Shown here: positions 51,385 through 61,100 of the stretch, piece by piece
Position numbering within the stretch: the first letter of the stretch is position 1
How the letters are laid out: every line of letters begins with the position of its first letter
Made by a program: the position numbers and the translations under genes
Origin: an uncultured Gemmata sp.
GTDB lineage: Bacteria > Planctomycetota > Planctomycetia > Gemmatales > Gemmataceae
Direction of reading: 5' to 3'
Assembly (NCBI GenBank): GCA_937924775.1
Contig: CALDUT010000011.1
Location: forward strand, 124,001 to 188,000
Length of the DNA stretch: 64,000 bases
The notes under the pieces: model-generated
What the model was told of the DNA's origin: nothing
Database searches by the model: none
Seen by the model: the letters and a program-made list of their open reading frames with translations, nothing else

Positions 51385-52664
51385 TGGTCATGATGCGTCG
51401 TCGGGTCGTCATTACCGGATTGGGAACGGTCAATCCCCTGGGCCTGAATGTGCCGGACTACTGGCGTGGTCTGCTCGCCGGCCGCAGTGGGATTGCGCCC
51501 ATCACACTATTTGATACCTCCGCGGCCCGCCTCATCAACGGCACGACGGCACCCTTCAAAGTCACCTTCGGAGGGGAAGTCAAAGGCTTCCATCCGGAAC
51601 CGATCATCGACACCCGCTCGGCTCGCAAACTCGATCGCTTCACTCAATTCGCCCTGGTTGCGGCCCACGAGGCCATCACCGACAGCGGCATCGACTTCGC
51701 CAAGGAAAACCCCTTTCGCTGTGGCTGCATCATCGGCAGTGGGATCGGCGGCCTGGCCGAGTTGGAAGATGCCCACACCACCCTGATGGAACGCGGACCG
51801 GGCCGCCTCTCCCCGTTCGTCATCGCCAAGATGATCGCCAACGCCGCCAGTGGCAATATCTCCATCCGCTTCGGCCTGCGCGGCCCCAACACCACGGTCA
51901 GTACGGCCTGCTCCTCGGCCGCGCATGCTATCGGCGATGCGCTCGCCGCTATTCGTAATGGCTATGCCGATGTGATGATCACCGGCGGCAGCGAAGCGGC
52001 CATCACCCCGTTAGGGCTCGGGGGCTTCATCGCCTGCCGGGCGCTGTCCGAGCGGAACGACGAACCCACCCGGGCCAGCCGTCCCTTCGACAAAGACCGC
52101 GATGGCTTTGTCCTCAGTGAGGGGGCGGGCATTCTCGTTCTCGAAGAGTATGAACGGGCCAAAGCCCGCGGGGCAACGATTTATGCCGAAGTCTGCGGTG
52201 CCGGCAACACGGCCGATGCCTATCACATCACCGCCCCGCACGAAGACGGTGTCGGGGCTGCGGAAGCCATGCGCCTGGCCCTCGCCGACGCCGGTTGGAA
52301 CCCCGAGCAGGTGCAATACCTCAACGCCCACGGCACCAGCACCCCCCTGGGTGATGTCGCAGAAACCAAAGCGGTCAAACAGGTCTTCGGCGAACATGCC
52401 AAAAAGTTGATGATCTCTAGCACCAAAAGCCTCATCGGCCACCTGCTGGGAGCCAGTGGTGGCGTCGAAGCGATCGCCTGCGCCCTCAGCCTCCGGCACG
52501 GGGTTCTTCACCCGACCATCAACTTGGACCATCAGGATTACGAAGGCGGATGCGATCTCGACTACATCCCGCATACTGCGCGGGAAGTTCGTGTCTGCCG
52601 GGTGTTGTCGAACAGCTTCGGCTTCGGCGGCCACAACTGCTCCCTGGCTTTGGGAGCCGTCTGA
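51384..52664 (+). CDS. fabF: 3-oxoacyl-ACP synthase II (KAS II)
   Basis: About 426 aa. The catalytic triad is visible: Cys in TVSTACSSAAHAIGDALAAI, His in LNAHGTSTPLGDVAETKAV, and His in KSLIGHLLGASGGVEAI. FGFGGHNCSLAL is the C-terminal glycine-rich motif. It elongates acyl-ACP by condensation with malonyl-ACP. Several starts are possible (GTG 51381, ATG 51384, 51390, 51393); 51384 overlaps the acpP stop as TGATG, while RRVVITGLGTVNPLG is the conserved beginning and follows all of them. fabG, fabH and fabZ are not in the window. Confidence 0.96.
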   Translation: MVMMRRRVVITGLGTVNPLGLNVPDYWRGLLAGRSGIAPITLFDTSAARLINGTTAPFKVTFGGEVKGFHPEPIIDTRSARKLDRFTQFALVAAHEAITDSGIDFAKENPFRCGCIIGSGIGGLAELEDAHTTLMERGPGRLSPFVIAKMIANAASGNISIRFGLRGPNTTVSTACSSAAHAIGDALAAIRNGYADVMITGGSEAAITPLGLGGFIACRALSERNDEPTRASRPFDKDRDGFVLSEGAGILVLEEYERAKARGATIYAEVCGAGNTADAYHITAPHEDGVGAAEAMRLALADAGWNPEQVQYLNAHGTSTPLGDVAETKAVKQVFGEHAKKLMISSTKSLIGHLLGASGGVEAIACALSLRHGVLHPTINLDHQDYEGGCDLDYIPHTAREVRVCRVLSNSFGFGGHNCSLALGAV

Positions 52665-52898
52665 CGATTCTGCAGACCTTCGAACGCCCCTACGAGCGTT
52701 GCATTCCGGTGGCTAACCCTTCTTTGCTGGCGTGGGGATTTCTCCCGAGCCATTTCCTCCCAAGAGCGGTGTGTGAATCGGCGCTGGGGTCGTGGGGCGG
52801 CGTCAGGGTTGGTGATCGCGGATGCGAAAATATCTTGGGCCGGGGGTGGCTGAGTTCTGGTCGTGAAACCCCCTCAGGGAGTTCGGTGAGGTTCAACC

Positions 52899-53894
52899 GT
52901 GAAGCGTGTGGTTTTTGATCGCTGTGGCCCGCCGCCGGAGGTGCTGCGGGTGGAAGACGACGTTCCCGCCCCGCAACCGCGCCGCGGCGAGGTGATGGTC
53001 CGGATGCTGGCTAGCCCGGTGAATCCCTCCGACCTGATGTACATCGCGGGGAAGTACGGACTCACCCCGTCGCTGCCGGCCACGCCGGGGTTCGAGGGGG
53101 TTGGGATTGTGGAAGCCAGCGGCGGCGGGCTGTTGGGCTGGCTGCGCCAGGGGCAACGGGTGGCTGTCCTCAACGACCGCTATGGGAATTGGGCCGAATA
53201 CACGGTCACCAAAGCTCGGCAGGTCTTCCCCGTGCCGGACGAGTTGAGCGATGAACAAGCCGCGACGTTCTTCGTCAACCCCGCCACCGCGCTGGCCATG
53301 ACGCAGGAGGTGCTGAAAATTCCTCGCGGAGCCTGGCTGCTCCAGAGTGCCGCGGGCGGCGAGCTGGGCAAGATGGTGATCCGCCTGGGGTCCAAATTCG
53401 CGTTTCGCACCATCAATGTGGTCCGCCGCCGCGACCAAGTTGAGGAATTGAAGAAACTCGGGGCCGATCACGTGATTGTCGAAGCCGACGGTCCGATCGC
53501 CGAGCAGGTGCAGCGGATTGTGCCCGAGGGCGTGCGCTATGCGCTCGATCCGGTGGGAGGAGCTGTGGGGTCGCAGGTGGTGGCGTCGTTGGGGCCGAGG
53601 GGGCGCTGTTTGGTGTATGGCTCACTGTCCGATCAACCGATAACCGTTCATCCGCGGCAGATGATCGGCCACGACCTGCGCGTAGAAGGGTTTTGGCTGG
53701 CCACCTGGGCTAAACAGCAGGGCGTTATGACGATGCTCCGCTTGCTTCGCCGCGTGGCCTCGCTTCTGCGGGAAGGGGTGTTGCAATCCCACTTCGCCGC
53801 GGTTTATCCACTGGAGTGCGTGCGGCAGGCCGTTGCGCATGCGGTGCAACCGGCTAAAGGCGGGAAGGTTCTGCTGAAAATCGGGGATCGTTGA
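52899..53894 (+). CDS. MECR/ETR-type 2-enoyl thioester reductase (MDR family)
   Basis: 331 aa from GTG 52899 with GAGG 7 nt ahead. The sequence matches the mitochondrial trans-2-enoyl-CoA/ACP reductase branch of the MDR family: NPSDLMYIAGKYGLTPSLPA (with the catalytic Tyr of the GNYG motif), FFVNPATALAMTQE, and FAFRTINVVRRRDQVEELKK. Generic zinc-dependent alcohol dehydrogenase motifs are absent. It would reduce the enoyl intermediate in FAS II with NADPH. It lies 234 bp after fabF, which supports this. A general quinone oxidoreductase is the alternative. Confidence 0.75.
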   Translation: MKRVVFDRCGPPPEVLRVEDDVPAPQPRRGEVMVRMLASPVNPSDLMYIAGKYGLTPSLPATPGFEGVGIVEASGGGLLGWLRQGQRVAVLNDRYGNWAEYTVTKARQVFPVPDELSDEQAATFFVNPATALAMTQEVLKIPRGAWLLQSAAGGELGKMVIRLGSKFAFRTINVVRRRDQVEELKKLGADHVIVEADGPIAEQVQRIVPEGVRYALDPVGGAVGSQVVASLGPRGRCLVYGSLSDQPITVHPRQMIGHDLRVEGFWLATWAKQQGVMTMLRLLRRVASLLREGVLQSHFAAVYPLECVRQAVAHAVQPAKGGKVLLKIGDR

Positions 53895-54075
53895 ACGGTT
53901 TGCACACTTCTGACAGCGTACCAGCGGCCTTGCGGTGAGCGGGGATCGATCCGCTGAGCAGAATCTGAACAGCCGGAGCCAACCTCTCGAGGGTGAGAGA
54001 TTGGGGGCTTACGCCGGTTGGGCCAATCACTATCATGGCAGTAAAAATTCTCCCCCGGCCCACCCGAGACTGCCA

Positions 54076-55224
54076 ATGACGACTGAAGCCGATTATAAAC
54101 CGGGTCTTGAAGATGTTCCGGCGGCGAAATCCGCCATCAGTTTTCTCGATGGCAAAAAAGCGGTACTGGAGTACCGCGGCATCGCGGTGGAGGTTCTCGC
54201 CAAAGAGAGTACGTTTGAAGAGGTCGCGTGGCTGCTGATCCGAGGCGAACTCCCCACCCAGAAACAACTCGCGGACTTCGATCACGACTTGCGGCAGCGT
54301 CGGAGCATTCACTTTCGCCTCAAGGACCTCATCCGTTGTATGCCGGCCGACGGCCACCCGATGGATGCTTTGCATGCCGCCGTCGCGGCGCTGGGTATGT
54401 TTTACCCCTGCCCTCATGTCCATGACCCGGCGAAGAACTGGGACGCCACTTTGCGCCTGTTGGCCAGCCTGCCGACACTAGTCGCGGCGTTCCATCGCAC
54501 GCGCCGCGGCGAAGACATTCTCGACCCCCGCAGTGATCTCGATCACGCCGGGAACTTCTATTTCATGCTCTTTGGCAAAGAACCCACCCCCGCGGTCCGC
54601 AAAGTTCTCGATGCCTGCCTGATTCTGCATGCCGAACACACGATGAATGCCAGCACATTCGCGGCGCGGGTGACCGGCTCCACCTTGGCCAGCCCGTATC
54701 AGACGATCGCATCCGCGATTGGGGCGCTGTCTGGGCCGTTGCATGGGGGAGCAAACGAAGAGGCCTTGCGGCAGTTTGAAGAGATCGGCGGGCCGGAAAA
54801 CGTCAAAGCGTGGTTGGAAGCCAAGCGGGCGGCCGACCCGAAGTTCAAGGTGATGGGCATTGGCCATCGCGTTTACAAGGTCAAGGATGCCCGGGCCACC
54901 GTGCTGCAAGAGATTGCCGAGCATATGTTTGCGGAAACCGCCCGGCCCAGGAACTACGAAACCGCCCTCGAACTCGAACGCCTCTGTGCCGGCATCTACG
55001 GGCCCAAGGGCATCTATCCCAATGTCGATTTCTATTCGGGGGTGGTTTATCAGGCGATTGGCATCCCGACCGATTTGTTCACCCCGATCTTTGCCATCGC
55101 TCGCGTGGCCGGGTGGTTGGCTCATTGGAACGAACAATTAGTGGGTAACCGCATTTTCCGGCCCGAACAGATTTATGTCGGCCAAACTGGTGTCCAGTAC
55201 GTCCCGTTGGAAGAACGCCCCTGA
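54076..55224 (+). CDS. gltA: Citrate synthase
   Basis: 382 aa from ATG 54076; upstream in-frame codons lead only to a low-quality extension. GALSGPLHGGANEEALRQF holds the first catalytic His, KVMGIGHRVYKVKDARATVL the second, and GIYPNVDFYSGVVYQAIGI the catalytic Asp. The short N-terminal region is of the two-domain, CoA-type citrate synthase and not the NADH-regulated hexamer. 2-Methylcitrate synthase cannot be excluded. It condenses acetyl-CoA and oxaloacetate. It is a lone gene, about 180 bp after the enoyl reductase. Confidence 0.94.
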   Translation: MTTEADYKPGLEDVPAAKSAISFLDGKKAVLEYRGIAVEVLAKESTFEEVAWLLIRGELPTQKQLADFDHDLRQRRSIHFRLKDLIRCMPADGHPMDALHAAVAALGMFYPCPHVHDPAKNWDATLRLLASLPTLVAAFHRTRRGEDILDPRSDLDHAGNFYFMLFGKEPTPAVRKVLDACLILHAEHTMNASTFAARVTGSTLASPYQTIASAIGALSGPLHGGANEEALRQFEEIGGPENVKAWLEAKRAADPKFKVMGIGHRVYKVKDARATVLQEIAEHMFAETARPRNYETALELERLCAGIYGPKGIYPNVDFYSGVVYQAIGIPTDLFTPIFAIARVAGWLAHWNEQLVGNRIFRPEQIYVGQTGVQYVPLEERP

Positions 55225-55297
55225 GTCGTACGGTCTGACGGAGGGCCGTCGAGAATCGGCCCGATCCACCCCACGCCATCTTGTGTGAAGAGCGATC

Positions 55298-55792
55298 ATG
55301 AGCCGGTTGCGCGAAGCTCTCGACCAACTCGATTTCGTCCGCCGTTACACGCGTGAACGCCTCGACTCGGTTCCTCTGACCAAGTGGTTCACCCTGCCGC
55401 CGGGGGGTGTTTCGCACATCGCTTGGCAGGTGGGGCACATTGCGATGGCGGAATATCTGCTCTGCCTCGCACGGCTGCGGCCCCGCACCACCGCGGACGA
55501 AACCCTCATTTCCGATGCGTTCCTCACACAGTTTGGCCGGCAGTCGGACCCCACGCAAATCGCCGGTATCTCGGCCGAAGAAATTCGCGACGTTTACCAC
55601 CGGGTTCATGCCCAAGTGCTGGCCGAGTTGCCCCAATATCCCGAAGCGGATCTCGATCTGCCCGTGTTGCGGCCGCACCCGCTGTTCACCACCCGCATCG
55701 CCAGCCTCCGCTACGCGCCGTTGCACGAAATGCTCCATTGCGGGCAGATCGCGCTGATCCGGCGAATGCTCGGCTATCCACCGATGTGGTGA
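55298..55792 (+). CDS. DinB-fold protein
   Basis: 164 aa, usual size for the DinB/YfiT four-helix fold. Histidines expected to bind metal lie in SHIAWQVGHIAMAEYLL and at the end in LHEMLHCGQIALIRRMLG. Such proteins are thought to be thiol-dependent S-transferases or hydrolases, but no activity can be named from this sequence. It lies 73 bp after citrate synthase and 80 bp before serS. Confidence 0.85.
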   Translation: MSRLREALDQLDFVRRYTRERLDSVPLTKWFTLPPGGVSHIAWQVGHIAMAEYLLCLARLRPRTTADETLISDAFLTQFGRQSDPTQIAGISAEEIRDVYHRVHAQVLAELPQYPEADLDLPVLRPHPLFTTRIASLRYAPLHEMLHCGQIALIRRMLGYPPMW

Positions 55793-55872
55793 ACCCGGCG
55801 GAGACATCAGCGATAGGCAGCGGCCGCCGCTTATCTGTACAAGCTTTCATCATCCAGCACGGAAACGTCACC

Positions 55873-57168
55873 ATGCTCGACGCCGATTTCATTCGCCAAC
55901 ATCCGGAGGTTGTGAAGCAGAATTGCCGGAACCGGGGTGTATCCGAGGCTCCGGTCGATCGTGTGGTCGCGTTAGAAACGCAACGCAAGGAATTGGTGCA
56001 GCGACGCAGTGAAACCGCGGCCCAAAAGAACGAAATCAGCAAAAAGTTCCCCACCGCCAAAACCCCCGAAGAAAAACAAGCCCTCAAAGACCAGGCCACC
56101 GCGATCGATCACGACGTGGCGGCCCTCGACGAGCAATTGAAGGCGGTGGAAAAGGAGCTTCTCGCCCATTTGCTCCTGATTCCCAACATGACGCACCCGG
56201 CAGTCCCGATCGGCGGGGAGGAGGCCAACCGCGTCGTGGGCCAATTCGGCGAACCGCGCCAATTCGACTTTCCGCCCCAAGATCACGTCTCTCTGTGCGC
56301 GACGCTCGATCTGGCCGATTTTGAAGCCGGGGCGAAAGTCGCCGGGCAAAAGTTCTACTTTTTGAAAAACGAAGCGGCCCTCTTGGAACTGGCTCTGGTG
56401 CACTACGCGCTGCACCACTGCCTGAAAGCCGGCTATACCCCGATTCTGACCCCCGATTTGGCACGCGTGGAAATCCTGGAAGGCATTGGCTTTATGCCAC
56501 GCGACCCCAACCCCGAGACGCGGCAAGTCTACACCATTGCCGACAGCGACCTGTGCCTGATCGCCACCGCGGAGATCACCCTCGGCGGTATGCACCGCGA
56601 CCAAATTCTCGACGAAAGCGAACTGCCGAAACGCTATGTGGGCCTGTCCCACTGCTTCCGCACCGAAGCGGGGGCTGCCGGACGCGACACCCGGGGCCTC
56701 TATCGGGTCCACCAATTCACCAAAGTTGAAATGTTCGCTTTTTGTACACCCGAAACCAGTGACGCGATCCACGAAGAGATTCGCACCCTGGAGGAGCAAA
56801 TCTTCCAAGGATTAGGGTTGTGTTATCGGGTCATCGACACGGCGACCGGGGACTTGGGCGGCCCGGCGTACCGCAAGTACGATCTGGAAGCCTGGATGCC
56901 CGGCCGCGGCCACGGCGGAGCCTACGGCGAAATCACCAGCACCAGCAACTGTACCGACTTCCAAGCCCGGCGTTTGGGGATTCGCTACAAAGGCAAGGGC
57001 TTCAAGGGGACCCGGTTCGTTCATACCCTCAACGGGACCGCGGTCGCTTGTACCCGGGCCATCATTGCCATTCTCGAAAACTATCAACAGGCCGACGGCT
57101 CGGTGATCATACCCGATGTCCTGCGCCCGTGGGTCGGCAAAGACCGGATTGAACCCCGGAAACGCTGA
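55873..57168 (+). CDS. serS: Seryl-tRNA synthetase
   Basis: 431 aa from ATG 55873 (MLDADFIRQHPEVVKQNCRN). The N-terminal coiled-coil arm spans about residues 25-105. Motif 2 is LSHCFRTEAGAAGRDTRGLY and motif 3 is LNGTAVACTRAIIAILENYQ. TSTSNCTDFQARRLGIRY is also conserved. It charges tRNA-Ser, cytoplasmic. The next gene starts nearly 1 kb later. Confidence 0.97.
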   Translation: MLDADFIRQHPEVVKQNCRNRGVSEAPVDRVVALETQRKELVQRRSETAAQKNEISKKFPTAKTPEEKQALKDQATAIDHDVAALDEQLKAVEKELLAHLLLIPNMTHPAVPIGGEEANRVVGQFGEPRQFDFPPQDHVSLCATLDLADFEAGAKVAGQKFYFLKNEAALLELALVHYALHHCLKAGYTPILTPDLARVEILEGIGFMPRDPNPETRQVYTIADSDLCLIATAEITLGGMHRDQILDESELPKRYVGLSHCFRTEAGAAGRDTRGLYRVHQFTKVEMFAFCTPETSDAIHEEIRTLEEQIFQGLGLCYRVIDTATGDLGGPAYRKYDLEAWMPGRGHGGAYGEITSTSNCTDFQARRLGIRYKGKGFKGTRFVHTLNGTAVACTRAIIAILENYQQADGSVIIPDVLRPWVGKDRIEPRKR

Positions 57169-58149
57169 CCAGACGCGGGATCGCTTGCAGCCCGCCGGTT
57201 GTAGTGGAAACGCGAACGAAGATGATGGGCTTCGCCGTTTGCGGCGGCCATGACCTGTCGCCCGGAGACTATTGCTGGGTTCCGTTGTGGCAGCCTGTTA
57301 CCGCGGCTGAGCCAGTGGGCGGTGTTGGGCCGATCCTGCGGCAGATGCCTTCTGCAGCGGCTTTCAGGCTTCCACCGGATGGTGTGGGAATCGCGATTAT
57401 TCTGCGAACAACACGAAAACGCTTTGGTTCGGCCCGTCGCGTCGTCCTGCGCCAGAATCGATTCAGGTTCATTGACGCCAGCCACCAGCCTGAAACGATG
57501 ACAATTCCACCTTCCAGTACTCCGCGAACGGACACCGGTTTGTTAAGGACGGAGCAGGGGTGGGTCTTCACACGTCACAGTTCAGGTGTGGCAGAAATCC
57601 GCAAAACGCAGTTGCTGCGTGGGCGGCGAGTTTTCATAATCTAACTCTCAGATTCGCCCGATGGATTCGAGCGTTACCTGATCGCCTCAGAGGGGATTTT
57701 CGCCCTTACAAGAATCCCGACCGATTCTGGAATCGGACATTAAGAAATCGAAACCTTCCGGTTTTCGCGGTGTTAGCTGAGTTGCCCCCAAGCGGCCACC
57801 ACCGCAAACGGGAGGGGAAAACTGGGGTTCGGCACGCGACGGATTTCTGGAATCATCGTACGCATCGATACGGTCGCCGCACCTCGACGTACTCCACCCA
57901 CGAACGACTCGTCCCGGTGGAGATCCCACTCGTTCTCTGCGGAGAACGCCTGAACAAAACGCTATGTGCATGCTGCTGGGGCCGGCTTGCACACCGGATA
58001 CACCTCGCGTTCCCATCAACCGCGGCGCAAATCGCGGTGATGCTGGAGCTGAGGAGCACTTTGGACTTCTGCGTCTTACGGAATTCCGAAACTCTTGGAT
58101 GTGTGGAGACGGCGAATTCTCCGCGACTCCCTCGAGAAAGGCCACTGCG
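57169..58149. other. Gene-poor interval of about 980 bp
   Basis: No convincing gene, RNA or repeat was recognised. Open frames here (for example 57204-57644 and 57560-58153 on the plus strand, 57687-58373 minus) have poor composition, no motifs and no good ribosome-binding sites. The region is slightly more AT-rich than its flanks and contains the promoter and leader of the giant gene at 58150. A small RNA or degraded gene cannot be excluded. Confidence 0.5.
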
Positions 58150-61100
58150 ATGAGTTGGTACAAGATTTTCGGTCGCACGGGTTCGGCCCAGAAGCGCGCC
58201 CTGGCCAAACGGCCCCGCCCGGTCCGCCGGCTGGAGCTGGAACAGCTCGAAGAGCGCGACGTACCCGCCGTGCCGACGGTGGTCAACGTGACGCCGGGGA
58301 TCGGCGGAACCCTCGGCACCAACATCATCATCCAGTACTCCGAAGACGTCTTCGGTGCCGACAATCCCGACACCTACCGGCTATTCGCCGCCGACGGTAC
58401 TCAAGTTAATATCGCCAATGTCACTTACAACAGTGCCACCTTCGTGGCTGTCATTGCCCGGAACGACCTCTCCATCAATGGTGGCGATTTAACGGCCGGC
58501 ACTTATTCGCTGTTTTTACGCGGCGACCAGATCATCAGCAAAAGCACGCAGGACCCCTTGGCTCGGCCTGGGGAAATCGTGGTCGCTAACGTCAACACCG
58601 GCTTTGGCAGCCTCTCCACCGCCGCCCTGACCGGCAAAGGGCTGGGAGCGGTTTCGACGATCACCCTCCCGGCCTCCGGTACCACCAATTTCGCCCCCAC
58701 CGCAGTGCTGTCGGCCGATGTCAACTATGATGGCATCCCGGATCTCTTGGTCGCCAGCAACAAACAGTCCACAGTGAATGTTTACCTGGGGCAAGCCTCG
58801 GGCGGTTTCTCGACCACCCCGAACCTTTCCCTCGATCTGCCCGCAGGGGCCGGTGCGGTAGCGATGGTGCTGGCCGACTTCAATAACGATAACAAACTCG
58901 ATCTGGCCGTGGCCAATAATGGCACCGGGAACGTCAGTGTCTTCCTCAATCAGAACACGACGCCCGGCGAACTCGCTTTCAGCGGGGCTACCAACCTCAC
59001 CGTCGGCAGTGGCATCAACGGGATTGTTGCCGGCAAGTTCAATAAAGATGCCAACATCGACCTCGCACTCTCCGCAGCTACCCTCAATGGCTCGAACTTC
59101 GTCACCTATATCCTCACCGGCAATGGTGATGGTTCGTTTTCCTCAACGGTGACACAAATTGTCGTTGGTACGAACGCCCCGGCCAACTTGCAAACGCCTT
59201 CCAGTATCGCCGTTGGCCGATTCAACAATGATGAACTCGATGATTTGGTCGTGGGAGGAGCCAACGGTGTTTCGATCTTGCTGAACACCAGCACGGGTGC
59301 CACCCCGGCATTCAATGCCACCTTCGTTTCCGGCAGTGCGGCTACATCGGTTGCCACGGGCATCGTTCGGACCAACGTGGGAACGAGCGAGGAACGCGAC
59401 ATTGTGGTGACGACGACAGCCAGCGGCGGGCAAATCTACGCCCTTCTGAATCAGGGAAATGGCACATTCCGAAGCACCGGCGGGATCGGTGCCGGTGTCA
59501 CCAACCCTTTCGCTCTCCAGCTGCGCGATCTCCGCCAGAACGGCCATTTAGAACTGGTTTACGTTAACAATGCAGCTGCTGGAGGCTTGATTTCACGCTC
59601 CGCGCTGCAAACCGGGTTGATCTCCGCGGCGTCGGGCAACGGTACCGATCCGATCACCATCACCAGCACCGCCCATGGGTTGCTGACCGGCCAGCGGGTG
59701 GTCATCGCCAACGTCGGCGGCTTCACCGCGGCCAACGGCACGTTCTATATCACCGTCGTCGATGCCAATACCTTCACCCTCAATGGGACGAACACCGCCG
59801 GTACCGGCACGGCCAACACCGGCACTTGGATCGCCCTGCCGGGAATCATCACCGACGTCACCAAAGACACGTCGGCCTCGGCCACCGACACCCGGATTTT
59901 GGTGACAAGTCCTAACCATGGCTTGCGGAGCGGCCAGCAAATCACCATCTCGGATGTCGGCGGGGCCGTGGGGGCTAACGGCACGTATTTCATCACTGTG
60001 GTGAATGCTAATTCCTTCTACCTGAACGGCACCGAGAACACGGCGCTGGGTGGAACCTATACCGCCAATACCGGGACGTTTGCCCTCCCCGTGACACCCA
60101 CCGGCGCCACACCCTTCGGGGTCGCCATCACCCCCACGAAAACCGGCGCAATCACCAACGTGACCGACAATGGCCAACCGGTGGTCATCACCAGTCCCAA
60201 TCATGGGCTTTTCACCGGACAACTGGTGACGGTCAGTGGGGTGGGTGGGAACACTGCGGCCAATGGGACGTTCCGGATCACGGTTCTCGATGCCAACCGC
60301 TTCCAACTGGTCGGTGTCGTTGGCAATGGCGATTACACCAGCGGCGGTACCTGGTCGGCCACCCTCGACTTCAACAACGACGGCATTGCCGACCTGGTCA
60401 CCACCAACAACACCGACAACACCAGCGGTACGCTATCCTACTACACTGGCAGCGGTACGCTGGGCAAAGGCGACGGCACGTTCCTGGCCGCGACACACCT
60501 GCCGTTGAGCGGCACCACGCCGCAGCCGCAGCCCTTTGCGGTGGCGGTGGGGGATTTGAACAACGATGGCATCCCCGATTTGGTCGCGGTGGATAAGGCC
60601 AATAACCGGGTCAACATTTTCCTGGGTTTGAAAGGCGGCGGCTACAGCGCCCCGACGGCGCTGTCGACCGTGGTGGGGGGATCCGGGGGTAACAGCCGTC
60701 AGCCGGTTTCCGTGGCCTTGGGGGATTTGAACGGGGACGGCCGGCTGGACATTGTCACAGCCAGCGCGCAAGACAGTAACGTGTCGGTGTTCCTCAACAC
60801 CTCGACGGGGGGAACGCTGTCGTTTGCGACCCCGACCCGTTTCACCGTGGGCAATACCCCCACGCAAGTCGTCCTCGCGGATTTCAACAACGATGGCAAC
60901 CTCGACCTGCTCGTGTCTCACAACGGCACGGGGGGCAAAAGCGGCGGCAGCTCCAACCGCGGAGTCACCTTCCGCCTCGGCAATGGCGACGGAACCTTCC
61001 AAAGCAAAGGGTTTGGCGGCAGTGGCAACGCCGTCAGTTTCGGCAGTGGCGGCAACACCCCCCGCGCCACCGCTATCGCCGTCGGTGACTTCAACCGCGA

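Noticed and set aside
57560-58153. 197-aa plus-strand frame in the gene-poor interval
   Set aside because: Composition is irregular (many Arg, Trp, Pro), no domain is seen, and there is no convincing ribosome-binding site.
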